Of a DNA stretch of 64,000 bases, positions 54,212-64,000 are shown piece by piece. Source of the stretch: Polaribacter sp. Hel1_85 (lineage in GTDB: Bacteria; Bacteroidota; Bacteroidia; Flavobacteriales; Flavobacteriaceae); contig NZ_JPDS01000003.1 in assembly GCF_000766795.1 (NCBI RefSeq), positions 496,001 to 560,000 on the forward strand. The letters run 5' to 3'. The position numbers and the translations under genes are program-made. Every line of letters starts with the position of its first letter. Position 1 is the stretch's first letter. The notes under the pieces were generated by a model that was not told the DNA's origin, made no database searches, and was given only the letters and a program-made list of their open reading frames with translations.

Positions 54212-55318
54212 TTAGTCTTGCCACTCTGCAATAAACAAGTTCGTATCATGACCACCTCCATTATTTCTATTTGATGAAAAGATTAACTTTTTACCATCAT
54301 TAGAAAACACCGGAAAAGCATCAAAAGTTTCTCCATGAGTTACTCTTTCTAAATTTTTACCATCTAAATCTATCATATATAAATTAAAAGGAAATCCTCT
54401 TTCAGATTCAAAATTAGAAGAGAATAAAATTTTCTTTCCTGATGGATGAAAAAACGGACTCCAATTTGCATTTCCTAAATCTGTTAATTGACGTAAATCA
54501 GATCCATCTGCGTTACAGATATACAATTCCATTTCTGTTGGTTGTACTAATCCTTCTTTTAATAAATCTTGATATTCTTTAATTGCTACTGCTGTTTTTG
54601 GTCTTGAAGAACGAAAAATTAATTTTGTTCCATCAGGAGAGAAAAACGCTCCACCATCATAACCTAATTGATCTGTAATTTGCTTTACATCTGTACCATC
54701 AATATTCATGGTAAACAATTCTAAATCTCCAGTTCTCATAGAAGTAAAAACAATTTTATCTCCTTTTGGAGAAACTGTTGCTTCTGCATCATAGCCAGGT
54801 TCTGTAGTTAATTGTTTTGTAATATTTCCTTCTAAATCTGCTACAAAAATATCATACGTTTCATAAATAGGCCACACATATTTACCTTCTCTTCTTAAAG
54901 GTGCAGGAGGACATTCTTTTCCTCCTAAATGTGTAGAACCATATACAAAACTCTTATTATCAGGTAAAAAATATGCACAAGTTGTACGCCCTAATCCAGT
55001 TGAAATCATTGGTGGAATAGAATCTTTAAAAGTTTCATCAACATTCATTAAAAACATTTGATCACATGCTACTCCCCATTCTTTATTATTAGATTGAAAA
55101 ATTAATTGTTGATCATCAAAACTCCAATAAGCTTCAGCGTTATCACCACCAAAAGTAATTTGCTTCAAGGTTTTAAAATGAACTTCTTCTGGAAAAATTA
55201 AGCCACCTTCCCATTTTTTGGTTTCACCAGATTCTACATCAGCTTTTTCCTTTTTATTGGTTTTACAAGCGCTAAAAGCTAAAGATATAGCTAGAATTAA
55301 AAGTATTTTAAATTTCAT
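54212..55318 (-). CDS. TolB-like beta-propeller lipoprotein
   Basis: About 368 residues from ATG 55318, selected because it opens a lipoprotein signal (MKFKILLILAISLAFSAC, Cys18); the earlier frame start gives an unlikely lead. Several PD40/WD40-like blades follow: YWSFDDQQLIFQSN, DAEATVSPKGDKIVFTSMRTG, DGGAFFSPDGTKLIFRSSRP, NWSPFFHPSGKKILFSSN, DAFPVFSNDGKKLIFSSNRN. Periplasmic or surface; role unknown. Divergent from the M28 peptidase, 61 bp apart. Its 3' end is duplicated downstream. Confidence 0.85.
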   Translation of the reverse strand: MKFKILLILAISLAFSACKTNKKEKADVESGETKKWEGGLIFPEEVHFKTLKQITFGGDNAEAYWSFDDQQLIFQSNNKEWGVACDQMFLMNVDETFKDSIPPMISTGLGRTTCAYFLPDNKSFVYGSTHLGGKECPPAPLRREGKYVWPIYETYDIFVADLEGNITKQLTTEPGYDAEATVSPKGDKIVFTSMRTGDLELFTMNIDGTDVKQITDQLGYDGGAFFSPDGTKLIFRSSRPKTAVAIKEYQDLLKEGLVQPTEMELYICNADGSDLRQLTDLGNANWSPFFHPSGKKILFSSNFESERGFPFNLYMIDLDGKNLERVTHGETFDAFPVFSNDGKKLIFSSNRNNGGGHDTNLFIAEWQD

Positions 55319-55351
55319 TTTTATTGAATTCAATAAGTGATAATATTTCTC

Positions 55352-55359
55352 TAATTTTG
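55352..55359 (+). promoter_or_regulatory. -7 element of the M28 peptidase gene
   Basis: TAATTTTG fits TAnnTTTG and lies 20 bp before the ATG at 55380. Confidence 0.6.
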
Positions 55360-55379
55360 CAAAAATAATATTTATCATC

Positions 55380-56603
55380 ATGAGAAACATCCTATTTTTA
55401 ATCTTTTTATGTTTTTTAATTTCTTGTAAACCAGCAATTAATCAAGAAAACAGAATTAAAGAAGACGTTACATTTTTGGCATCAGATAAATTAGAAGGTA
55501 GACAAACAGGAACTAAAGGAGAAAAAGCTGCTGCAGATTATATCAAACAAAGGTTTAAGGAATTAGAGCTGCAACCAAAGGGAACTTCTGGGTTTTTACA
55601 ATCTTTTACTTTTAAGCCAAAAACGAATCCACATGAAGAAGTTAAGTTTGATGTAAATGGTGATGGAACAATAACAGGAAACAATGTTATTGGTTTTACG
55701 GATAATAAAGCAGAGAATACAGTTATTATTGGTGCGCATTTTGATCATTTAGGTTATGGAGGCGAAGGGTCTTTATACAGAGATTCTATAAAAGCAATTC
55801 ATAATGGAGCAGATGATAATGCTTCTGGAATTGCAATTTTATTAAATTTAGTAGCAAAATTAAAAGAGAAAAACACAAATAACAATTACTTATTTATGGC
55901 TTTTTCTGGTGAAGAAATGGGTTTATTAGGTTCTAATTATTTTGTAAAAAACCCAACAATAGATACCAAAAAAGTTTCTTACATGATTAATATGGATATG
56001 GTGGGTCGTTTAAAAAAAGATAGTGCTTTAGCAGTTTATGGAACAGGAACTTCTCCAATTTTTAAGCAAACTTTAAAATCTCATAACAATAATTTTAAAT
56101 TAATTCAGCAAGAATCTGGAGTTGGGCCAAGTGATCATACAAGTTTTTATCTAGCAGATATTCCTGTTTTACACTTCTTTACTGGTCAGCATGAAGATTA
56201 TCACAAACCTGGAGATGATGCTGAAAAGTTGAATTATGAAGGAATGGAAACTATCAGTAAATACATTTTTAATATTATTACTGATTTAAATGATAATGGG
56301 AAATTAGCCTTCAGAAAAACAAAAAATGAAGGTAAAGACACACCAAGATTTAAAGTAGGTATGGGTGTAATTCCTGATTATATGTTTGATGGAAAAGGAA
56401 TGAGAATTGATGGGATTTCTGAAGATAAACCAGCGCAAAAAGCAGGATTAGAAAAAGGAGATATTGTTATTAAATTAGGAGATAGCACTGTAGTTGATAT
56501 GATGAGTTACATGAGAGCTTTATCAGTATTTAAAAAAGGAGACAAAAGTAAAGTTGTTGTAAAAAGAGGTGAGAATGAAGTTGAAAAGGAGATTCAATTT
56601 TAA
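55380..56603 (+). CDS. M28 metallopeptidase lipoprotein with PDZ domain
   Basis: 407 residues: lipoprotein signal (MRNILFLIFLCFLISC, Cys16), PA-like start (EDVTFLASDKLEGRQTGTKGEKAAADYI), M28 domain with His-x-Asp (IIGAHFDHLGYGG), NGADDNASG (bridging Asp), FSGEEMGLLGS (catalytic Glu pair), MINMDMVGRL and HTSFYLADIPVLHFFTG (last His ligand), and a C-terminal PDZ domain (about 310-407, VIPDYMFDGKGMRIDGISEDKPAQKAGLEKGDIVIKLGD). A secreted aminopeptidase. Confidence 0.93.
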   Translation: MRNILFLIFLCFLISCKPAINQENRIKEDVTFLASDKLEGRQTGTKGEKAAADYIKQRFKELELQPKGTSGFLQSFTFKPKTNPHEEVKFDVNGDGTITGNNVIGFTDNKAENTVIIGAHFDHLGYGGEGSLYRDSIKAIHNGADDNASGIAILLNLVAKLKEKNTNNNYLFMAFSGEEMGLLGSNYFVKNPTIDTKKVSYMINMDMVGRLKKDSALAVYGTGTSPIFKQTLKSHNNNFKLIQQESGVGPSDHTSFYLADIPVLHFFTGQHEDYHKPGDDAEKLNYEGMETISKYIFNIITDLNDNGKLAFRKTKNEGKDTPRFKVGMGVIPDYMFDGKGMRIDGISEDKPAQKAGLEKGDIVIKLGDSTVVDMMSYMRALSVFKKGDKSKVVVKRGENEVEKEIQF

Positions 56604-56626
56604 CTAGAAAAAAAGATATTAACTAC

Positions 56627-57625
56627 ATGATTAAAATTGGCAATATAGAACTACCAGATTTTCCTTTATTATTAGCACCAATGGAAGATGTTTCTGATCC
56701 ACCATTTAGAGCTTTATGTAAAGAAAATGGAGCAGATGTAGTGTATACAGAATTCATTTCATCAGAAGGATTGATTCGTGATGCTGCAAAAAGTGTGATG
56801 AAATTAGACATTTATGAAAAAGAACGTCCTGTAGGAATTCAGATTTTTGGAGCCAATTTAGATTCGATGTTAAAAACGGTGGAGATTGTAGAAAAATCGA
56901 AACCAGATATTATTGACATTAATTTTGGTTGTCCTGTTAAAAAAGTAGTTTCTAAAGGAGCAGGTGCAGGAATTTTAAAAGATATCGATTTAATGGTTTC
57001 ACTTACAGAAGCCATGGTAAAACACACTAATTTACCAGTAACAGTAAAAACACGTTTGGGTTGGGATCATGATTCTATTAGAATTGTAGAAGTTGCAGAA
57101 CGCTTGCAAGATGTAGGTTGTGCAGCCATTTCTATTCATGGAAGAACACGTGCTCAAATGTATAAAGGTGAAGCAGATTGGAAACCAATTGCTGATGTAA
57201 AAAACAACCAAAGAATGCATATTCCTGTTTTTGGTAATGGAGATATTACATCACCCGAAAAAGCAATGGAAATGCGTAATAAATATGGTTTAGATGGTGC
57301 AATGATTGGTAGAGCTTCCATTGGTTATCCTTGGTTTTTTAATGAAGTAAAACACTTTTTTAAAACTGGTGAGTATCTAGCAAAACCTACAATTGCTCAG
57401 AGAGTAGAAATGGCAAGAAGGCATTTACAAATGGCTATTGATTGGAAAGGACCTATTTTAGGTGTTTTCGAAACGAGAAGACATTATACAAACTACTTTA
57501 AAGGAATTCCTCATTTTAAAGAATATAGAATGAAAATGGTTACTTCTGATGATGCTAAAGATGTGTTTGCTGCTTTTGATGAAGTGGAAGCAAAATTTGG
57601 AAATATGATTATTCCAGAATTTTAA
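56627..57625 (+). CDS. dusB: tRNA-dihydrouridine synthase (DusB-like)
   Basis: 332 residues. FMN-binding TIM barrel: LAPMEDVSDPPFRALCKENGADVVYTEF, catalytic Cys in INFGCPVKKVVSKGAGAG, KTRLGWD, SIHGRTRAQMYKGEADW and IGRASIGYPWFFNEV. Reduces uridines in tRNA D-loops. Lies 23 bp after the peptidase gene, probably same transcript. Confidence 0.94.
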   Translation: MIKIGNIELPDFPLLLAPMEDVSDPPFRALCKENGADVVYTEFISSEGLIRDAAKSVMKLDIYEKERPVGIQIFGANLDSMLKTVEIVEKSKPDIIDINFGCPVKKVVSKGAGAGILKDIDLMVSLTEAMVKHTNLPVTVKTRLGWDHDSIRIVEVAERLQDVGCAAISIHGRTRAQMYKGEADWKPIADVKNNQRMHIPVFGNGDITSPEKAMEMRNKYGLDGAMIGRASIGYPWFFNEVKHFFKTGEYLAKPTIAQRVEMARRHLQMAIDWKGPILGVFETRRHYTNYFKGIPHFKEYRMKMVTSDDAKDVFAAFDEVEAKFGNMIIPEF

Positions 57626-57630
57626 TAAAT

Positions 57631-58833
57631 TTATTTTTCAATAAACTCATTGCTAATTCTACTACTTGCAATTTTAGAAGCAATAAAACCTAAGATTGTA
57701 ATAGTTGCGATCACAATAAAAAGGTTAGAAAATCGAAATTCTACAGGATAAGGTAGATTTTGAGTAATCATAAACAATCCAAATTGTTTTTGAATAATAA
57801 CTAGTAAAATCCCCAATACCAAACCTATAAACATCCCTAAAATAGTTAATAAAAAACCTTGAAGCACAAAAATCTTTTTTATTTCTTGGATGGTTGCACC
57901 TAAATTTAAAAGCGTTTTTAAGTTCGATTTTTTATCAATAATCATCATTAAAATTGCACCAATAACATTGAACAAAGCAACAATAACTATTAAAGTAAAA
58001 ATAAGATAAATAATAAAGTTTTCGGTATTTAACACCTTATACATAGCCTCATTTAGTTGCTCTTTGGTTTGTACTTTAAATTGATTTCCTAACTGTTCTT
58101 GAAGTTGTTCTGCAAACAAATCAGCATCCGAATTATCTACCAGTTTTAATTCAATTCCTGTAAATTGATTTTCTTTAAACTTTAACAAATCCTGAGCTTC
58201 CTTTAAAGAAACAAAAACAAACTTATTTTCAAATTCTTCTGTACCAGAATACAAACCAACAATTTGTACATTTAGTTTATAGAAAGCATTATTTGGGTTT
58301 ATAAAACCTATTCCTGGTTTAGGAACCATAATTGATAAAGGTTCTCCAAAATTTAAAATTCCTAAAGACAATTTTCTAGAAATACCATTACCAACAACTG
58401 CTGTATTTGTTAAATCTTTGTCTAACCAATTACCAACACTTACTACAGAATCTACATGGGTTATAGAAGTATAATTTTCTTCAACTCCTTTTACATAAGC
58501 AATCTCATTCTTGTCATTATATTCTAAAAAAACGCGTTCTTCAATAATTTTAGAAATTACTTTAATAGAAGTATTACTTTCTAAAGAATGATGAATATCT
58601 TCTGTATATAAAAAAGTTTTTCCTTTACTTGATGTAATTTTGATATCAGGATCAGAAACGTCTAGCAAACTATAACTAAAAGTACGCAAACCAGAAAAAC
58701 CAGAAAGAATTATAAATAAGGCTAATGAACCTACAATTACGCCAAAAGAAGCAATAATTGTAATAATGTTTATGGCATTATTACTAGTTTTTGAAAATAA
58801 ATATCTTTTAGCTATGTATAATGAGAAATTCAA
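57631..58833 (-). CDS. LolE/FtsX-type ABC transporter permease
   Basis: 400 residues: N-terminal helix (NAINIITIIASFGVIVGSLALFIILSGFSGL), a large periplasmic domain (about 45-250) and three C-terminal helices (IIYLIFTLIVIVALFNVIGAILMMI ...). FtsX-like permease with the lipoprotein-releasing pattern. The partner ATPase is not adjacent. Followed on the minus strand by nothing; preceded by rbfA 16 bp away. Works with LolD-like ATPases to move lipoproteins to the outer membrane in relatives. Confidence 0.85.
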   Translation of the reverse strand: MNFSLYIAKRYLFSKTSNNAINIITIIASFGVIVGSLALFIILSGFSGLRTFSYSLLDVSDPDIKITSSKGKTFLYTEDIHHSLESNTSIKVISKIIEERVFLEYNDKNEIAYVKGVEENYTSITHVDSVVSVGNWLDKDLTNTAVVGNGISRKLSLGILNFGEPLSIMVPKPGIGFINPNNAFYKLNVQIVGLYSGTEEFENKFVFVSLKEAQDLLKFKENQFTGIELKLVDNSDADLFAEQLQEQLGNQFKVQTKEQLNEAMYKVLNTENFIIYLIFTLIVIVALFNVIGAILMMIIDKKSNLKTLLNLGATIQEIKKIFVLQGFLLTILGMFIGLVLGILLVIIQKQFGLFMITQNLPYPVEFRFSNLFIVIATITILGFIASKIASSRISNEFIEK

Positions 58834-58848
58834 ATGATTGCTTCGAAT

Positions 58849-59244
58849 TTATTTCTTTTGATGTCTTGGTAAAACTTCAGGATTTTTAATCGGATTTTCA
58901 TCTTCTCCTTTTAAAGACCTATCTATTCCTTCATTATAATCTAAAGTATCATCACCAAAAAATAGTAATTCTGGCATTCTACGTAACTGGTGTTTAGTTC
59001 TTGAAGCCATTTCATGACGAATTAAAGGTGTATTAGACTTTACACCTTCTATAATTTCATCTCTTTTATTTGAAGGAAAAACACTTAGATATACTTTAGC
59101 AATTCCTAAATCTGAAGTTACATGAACTTTAGAAACAGAAATAATTACTCCTTTCATACCATCTTGTGCTGCCTTTTGCAGAACATCTACCAAATCTTTT
59201 TGTAATACTCCAGCAATTTTACGCTGTCTATTCGTTTCTTCCAT
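58849..59244 (-). CDS. rbfA: ribosome-binding factor A
   Basis: 131 residues with a KH-like fold: RQRKIAGVLQKDLVDVLQKA, VISVSKVHVTSDLGIAKVYLSVFP, IRHEMASRTKHQLRRMPELLFFGDDTLDYNEGIDRSL. Binds 16S rRNA during late 30S maturation. Clustered with the permease gene, as in many Flavobacteriaceae. Confidence 0.95.
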   Translation of the reverse strand: MEETNRQRKIAGVLQKDLVDVLQKAAQDGMKGVIISVSKVHVTSDLGIAKVYLSVFPSNKRDEIIEGVKSNTPLIRHEMASRTKHQLRRMPELLFFGDDTLDYNEGIDRSLKGEDENPIKNPEVLPRHQKK

Positions 59245-59264
59245 GCTGCAAATTTACACTTTTT

Positions 59265-59909
59265 TTATGGAGTGTAAATTTTATTTTTTATAGCATACAT
59301 AACCAATCCAACTCTATTTTTTACATTCAGTTTTGTAAATAAAACATCTCTATAACCATCAATTGTTTTTGGACTTAGACACATAATATCTGCAATTTCT
59401 TTATAGGTTAATTCAGAACAAGCATGTTTCATAAAAGCAACCTGTCTATCATTTAATATAATTTCTTCCTTTCCATTTCCAGAAAGTGATTTCATTAATA
59501 AATTAGTAACATTTTTTGTGTGATAAAATCCATTTTCTGCAATTTCTACAAGAGCATTTTCTAAGACTGACTTTTCTGTATCCTTTAGTAAATATCCTAT
59601 AGCACCTACTTTTAACATCTTTAAAATAGTTGTATCCTCATCTTCAACAGATAAAGCCATTACATTAACATCTTGATGATTTTTCGTAATCCATTCTGTA
59701 GTTTCAATTCCGTTCATTATTGGCATATTGATATCCATTAAAACTACGTCAGGAATAAATTTTGGTGATGATGAAAATTGATCAACTAATTCTTGTCCGT
59801 TTTTACAAGTATATAAAACTTTAAATTTCTCAAAAGTATTTACCATAGCAGCTATTGCTTGAGAAAGCAATGTGTGATCGTCAACAATAACAACTGAATA
59901 TTTTATCAT
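59265..59909 (-). CDS. NarL/LuxR-type response regulator
   Basis: 214 residues: receiver (Asp10-Asp11, phospho-acceptor Asp59 in VVLMDINMP, Lys109 in YLLKDTEKS) and a C-terminal LuxR helix-turn-helix (LTYKEIADIMCLSPKTIDGYRDVLFTKLNVKNRVGLVMYAI). Its start overlaps the upstream kinase gene by 4 bp (ATGA). Last gene of the four-gene minus-strand operon. Confidence 0.94.
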   Translation of the reverse strand: MIKYSVVIVDDHTLLSQAIAAMVNTFEKFKVLYTCKNGQELVDQFSSSPKFIPDVVLMDINMPIMNGIETTEWITKNHQDVNVMALSVEDEDTTILKMLKVGAIGYLLKDTEKSVLENALVEIAENGFYHTKNVTNLLMKSLSGNGKEEIILNDRQVAFMKHACSELTYKEIADIMCLSPKTIDGYRDVLFTKLNVKNRVGLVMYAIKNKIYTP

Positions 59910-60658
59910 AACTTATATGTTATTTTTAAGGATGTTCCTTTGTTTTTTTCTGATAAAAAAACAGCAGTTGCTCCAATTAATTTTGCTCTATTTTTAATAT
60001 TTTCTAATCCAATTCCTGTAGACTTATTTTCTTCTGATGAAAAACCAATTCCATCATCTTTCGCTACAATTTCTAACTCATTTTTACTAAAGTTTATCAA
60101 AACTATTAAATTAGATGCTTTAGAATGCTTTATCGTATTAGAAAAGAATTCTTGTAAAATTCTAAAAATAATAATACTCGATTTTTCGTTTATTTTTTGT
60201 TCTATACCTGTTACTTTTAAAGTTGATTTGATAAAATTTAATCTATTAAATCTGTCAATTTCTAATTGAACTGCTTCTTTAAGATTAATGTTTTTTATTG
60301 CTTCTGGGTTTATCAATTTTGATAAAGCTCTAACTTCTGTCAAACCTTTTGATATTGTTATCGAAACTTCATCTATGTTTTCTGGAGTAGCATTTTGTAA
60401 TTGAATTTTAGCAAGCGTTAGTAACTGACCAATATTATCATGTAACTCCCAACTAATATTTCTAAGCGTTTCTTCTCTAATTTCTATTTGTGTTTCTGCA
60501 ATTTCTCGCTCAAAACGTTTTTTATTTTCTTCTTGTTGTTGTAGTAATAAATTTTTCCTTTTTTGAAAAAATCCAAATAACAACACTATAAAAATAACAA
60601 ACAACACAATTATTAATGTTGTTGCATAAAGTATTATTTGACTTGCTTCTGACTCCAT
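59906..60658 (-). CDS. NarX/DesK-type sensor histidine kinase
   Basis: About 250 residues from ATG 60658 (MESEASQIILY); an earlier Met at 60679 is less likely. One N-terminal membrane helix, a coiled linker (LLLQQQEENKKRFEREIAETQIEIREE), H-box His73 in NISWELHDNIGQLLTLAKI, HATPase with NTIKHSKASN (N-box), DDGIGFSSEEN and STGIGLENIKNRAKLIG. No sensor domain of its own, so the signal probably comes through partners. Overlaps the 7-span membrane gene by 25 bp. Confidence 0.92.
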   Translation of the reverse strand: MESEASQIILYATTLIIVLFVIFIVLLFGFFQKRKNLLLQQQEENKKRFEREIAETQIEIREETLRNISWELHDNIGQLLTLAKIQLQNATPENIDEVSITISKGLTEVRALSKLINPEAIKNINLKEAVQLEIDRFNRLNFIKSTLKVTGIEQKINEKSSIIIFRILQEFFSNTIKHSKASNLIVLINFSKNELEIVAKDDGIGFSSEENKSTGIGLENIKNRAKLIGATAVFLSEKNKGTSLKITYKL

Positions 60659-61284
60659 AAGGCTCCGAATATAAAACAACTATACATAAATATTGTTAGA
60701 AAAAATTGAACTTTAATCAAATATATTTTACTTGATTGTGGAATATCACTCATAAAATTAATTATGCTAGTAAATGGAATTGTTCCTAAATAATAAAACA
60801 ACAAACCAAAAGATATCCAAAAAGAAAGAGTTTTCCAATAATTTAAAATTTTATCAGAATTTAAAAAATCTCTAAAAAACAAAAATATAACTATTGATAT
60901 TAAAAAACTTCCCGAAATTGACACAATAGAATTATAAGTAACCAAATAATTTTCTAAAAATAAATAATATATATTAGTTAAAATATAAATAGCATTGAAG
61001 ATATAGACAATATATAATACTATTTTTTTTACTTTTATTGATAAAATAATGCTCCTTAAAAAAAAGAATAAACAATTGAACTCAATAAGAGTAAGCATAT
61101 TATAAATCCACAAATTATCATACCCTTGATATTTAACAAAACTCGCTATAATTTCAAATAAGAACATAAAAAATAAATATGCTGAAAAATATCTTAAATT
61201 AATATCAAACGATTTTCTAAAATAGAAAATGGCAAAAATTAATGTTGATAAAAAAGATAGTAAATAAATAATATTAATTAACAT
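60634..61284 (-). CDS. seven-span membrane protein, putative sensor of the NarX/NarL operon
   Basis: 216 residues with about seven hydrophobic segments and almost no soluble domain. No family recognised. It overlaps the kinase gene by 25 bp and follows a lipoprotein gene by 1 bp. Because the kinase lacks a sensory domain, this protein could supply it, like 7TM receptors coupled to kinases (inference). Confidence 0.75.
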   Translation of the reverse strand: MLINIIYLLSFLSTLIFAIFYFRKSFDINLRYFSAYLFFMFLFEIIASFVKYQGYDNLWIYNMLTLIEFNCLFFFLRSIILSIKVKKIVLYIVYIFNAIYILTNIYYLFLENYLVTYNSIVSISGSFLISIVIFLFFRDFLNSDKILNYWKTLSFWISFGLLFYYLGTIPFTSIINFMSDIPQSSKIYLIKVQFFLTIFMYSCFIFGALWSQKQVK

Positions 61285-61285
61285 A

Positions 61286-61894
61286 TTACATTGGTGGTGT
61301 AGGATCTAATTTATTAGCACCTGAACTATTAAAATCTGGAGGGCTTAGTGATGGTAAAAAAGAAGCTCTAACGACTTGTCTTGTTTCTTTACTACTAAAC
61401 TGATGTAAAAATTTGGTAAATGGTATTGGGTTTCCTTTTTTAGAATATAAAGGTTCAAAAGCAACTCCATTGCTATCTCCTATTTTTGCAGTTGGCATAA
61501 AAACTAAAGTTTGTCTTCCTCTTAAAGATTTATCTGAATGTTCTTTTGGATAAGCTGCAGAAAATATTCTAATACCTGTTAACTTTATTTCTTTTTCTTT
61601 AGATAATTTTTCTAAATAAGCAATGTATTGTTTTAAATCATCTAATTCATAAAAGTGAGAAATAGTTTCAATAGCATCATTAGGATTCTTAGTTAAATCT
61701 GCTCTATATTTATCTAAAACTTTTTTTTGACCAACATCATATTGATGAAACATATCTGCCATTTCTTGATAGGTAATTGCGTTAGAAGGTCTAGAATCAT
61801 TAATTTCATGATCTCTATGATCACATTTAGTTTCACAACTAAGGATAAATAATGATAAAAATAATATTGGGAAAAATTTCTGAACTATTTTCAT
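61286..61894 (-). CDS. hypothetical lipoprotein of the NarX/NarL operon
   Basis: 202 residues: lipoprotein signal MKIVQKFFPILFLSLFILSC (Cys20), a helical middle (ITYQEMADMFHQYDVGQKKVLDKYRADLTKNPN), an alpha/beta part (IKLTGIRIFSAAYPKE, RQTLVFMPTAKIG) and a Pro/Ser/Asn-rich end (SPPDFNSSGANKLDPTPPM). No family recognised. First gene of the operon, so it may be a periplasmic sensor or a product of the controlled system. Confidence 0.7.
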   Translation of the reverse strand: MKIVQKFFPILFLSLFILSCETKCDHRDHEINDSRPSNAITYQEMADMFHQYDVGQKKVLDKYRADLTKNPNDAIETISHFYELDDLKQYIAYLEKLSKEKEIKLTGIRIFSAAYPKEHSDKSLRGRQTLVFMPTAKIGDSNGVAFEPLYSKKGNPIPFTKFLHQFSSKETRQVVRASFLPSLSPPDFNSSGANKLDPTPPM

Positions 61895-62228
61895 AAAATA
61901 AATGTTAGGTTAATTTCATTCAAAATACAATATAAATTATAATCTATAAAAAATAAAAAAATAAAAAAAATATAACACACTAAAATACAGTAATTTAATA
62001 CATTTATTCAAATTTACTTAGATTATAAAAAAGGTGTTTTTCCTGTATAATTATCATGGTTTACACTGATGTATTACTGAAGAAAAATGATGATTTTTGT
62101 AGTATACAATTAAGAAAAAGTATTCTGGGGAAATTGCACAAAACACCAAAGTAAAAAGGTGTTTTAATAAAAAAGTCTCAAAACATAAATGTTTTGAGAC
62201 TTTTAATTTTATAAATTATTTTAAGAAT
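61895..62228. other. 334-bp gap between the NarX/NarL operon and atpC
   Basis: Holds two hairpins: AAAACACC / GGTGTTTT (62140/62158) and the atpC terminator at 62171. A 32-codon frame from ATG 62056 (MVYTDVLLKKNDDF...) exists but has no supporting motif. No RNA gene recognised. Confidence 0.6.
62165..62210 (-). terminator. terminator of atpC
   Basis: AAAAGTCTCAAAAC (62171-62184) / GTTTTGAGACTTTT (62191-62204), perfect 14-bp stem, T-run on the minus strand, 25 bp beyond the atpC stop. Confidence 0.9.
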
Positions 62229-62522
62229 TTAATCAGCTAAAATAATCGCTTTATTATCATTTAATTCTAAAGTTCCTGAATTAATAAGTAGTGTTAAAAT
62301 TTTGTCATCAGCAGCATCTGCAACCAATTTCCCACTTAAATCATCTAAGTCTATATTAGTCTGAGAATGAATATGAATTTTAATTGTTCCTTCTTTTAAA
62401 TTAGAAACAACAGGTGCGTGATTATTTAACATTTGAAACTCTCCATTAACTCCAGGAACTGATAATGAATCAATTTCTGATGAAAATAATATAGCTTCTG
62501 GTGTTACAATTTCTAAATACAT
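62229..62522 (-). CDS. atpC: F1 ATP synthase epsilon subunit
   Basis: 97 residues: the N-terminal beta-sandwich only (MYLEIVTPEAILFSSEIDSLSVPGVNGEFQMLNNHAPVVSNLKEGTIKI). The regulatory C-terminal helical hairpin of standard 130-140-residue epsilon is absent, as is usual in Bacteroidetes, so the helix-based inhibition should be missing. Follows atpD across a 70-bp repeat-containing spacer. Confidence 0.93.
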   Translation of the reverse strand: MYLEIVTPEAILFSSEIDSLSVPGVNGEFQMLNNHAPVVSNLKEGTIKIHIHSQTNIDLDDLSGKLVADAADDKILTLLINSGTLELNDNKAIILAD

Positions 62523-62531
62523 ATATCTATA

Positions 62532-62583
62532 GTTTGCAGTCCGCAGTTTTCAGTTTACAGTCTCACTGAAGACTGAATACTGT
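62532..62583. repeat. CAGT-type repeat tract between atpD and atpC
   Basis: GCAGTCCGCAGTTTTCAG then TTTACAGTCTCACTGAAGACTG, with a CAGTC/GACTG hairpin. Shares the CAGTTTACAGT word with the 4026 tract 58 kb away. The spacer is longer than the near-zero spacing usual for this gene pair. Confidence 0.6.
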
Positions 62584-62592
62584 TGACTAAAT

Positions 62593-64000
<1,408 letters not shown>

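Noticed and set aside
62056..62154. 32-codon frame (MVYTDVLLKKNDDF...) in the atpC downstream gap
   Set aside because: No motif, no clear promoter, and its end enters a hairpin; too weak to call.

Overview
The window is about 64 kb of AT-rich chromosome from a member of the Bacteroidetes, most likely a marine Flavobacteriaceae (Polaribacter/Tenacibaculum-like). The evidence is the Bacteroidetes promoter grammar (TTTG, 19-nt spacer, TAnnTTTG, clearest before rplM and lepA), the near absence of Shine-Dalgarno sites, lipoproteins with short lipoboxes, a type IX secretion (T9SS) C-terminal sorting domain, a SusC-like outer-membrane receptor, DUF4920 and DUF5916 proteins, and the gene orders rplM-rpsI-rpsB-tsf / pyrH-frr and asnS-rpoN. 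The genus is inference; no rRNA or tRNA gene was seen.

Layout. 1-5049: CorA-type transporter, then a minus-strand group (alpha/beta hydrolase, cyclase, hemW, a four-helix-bundle gene bracketed by CAGT-type repeats, ruvC). 5114-8256: a flippase-like membrane protein, a GT2 glycosyltransferase carrying an in-frame repeat remnant, a composite intergenic repeat, a Bax-inhibitor-like protein and a 43-residue membrane protein. 8278-15138: mnmD, a haem-c lipoprotein, a DUF4920 lipoprotein, ilvE, marC, a PqqB-like hydrolase and a GH2 glycosidase. 15190-18410: a DUF5916 barrel protein and an HU-like protein. 18790-23489: an accessory cassette. 23727-30423: the ribosomal/translation block (rplM, rpsI, rpsB, tsf, pyrH, frr) and an MMPL exporter. 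30680-37651: a giant T9SS leucine-rich-repeat protein with about 1.1-kb tandem repeats. 37889-45761: asnS, rpoN, a PAP2-like protein, PorT-like barrel, an exbB/exbD cluster and asparaginase. 45855-51560: a zinc peptidase, an outer-membrane receptor and a LytS/LytTR two-component pair, followed by mobile-looking palindromes. 51848-64000: lepA, an EF-hand protein, a TolB-like lipoprotein, an M28 peptidase, dusB, a lolE-like permease, rbfA, a NarL-type two-component operon, atpC and partial atpD.

The most interesting region is the 18790-23489 cassette. Its genes overlap or nearly touch and run in one direction: a small XRE regulator; a C5 DNA methyltransferase divided into two in-frame parts by tandem TAA TAA codons between motif VIII and the target-recognition region (the M.AquI-like split); a 790-residue protein with a GHKL ATPase domain at each end joined by a coiled coil and a possible histidine-kinase H-box; and a 303-residue protein with a response-regulator receiver domain and a C-terminal segment bearing an R-N-x3-H motif typical of HEPN ribonucleases. 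I read this as a possible defence system in which DNA-modification status or phage damage is sensed by the dual ATPase and passed by a phosphorelay to a HEPN effector. No restriction endonuclease is visible. The domain readings come from motifs; the mechanism is inference.

Elsewhere the notable items are repeats: a composite stem-loop element at 7244 and 51660, two perfect palindromic elements flanking the LytTR regulator, a repeat remnant inside the GT2 gene, and a duplicated 3' end of the TolB-like gene.
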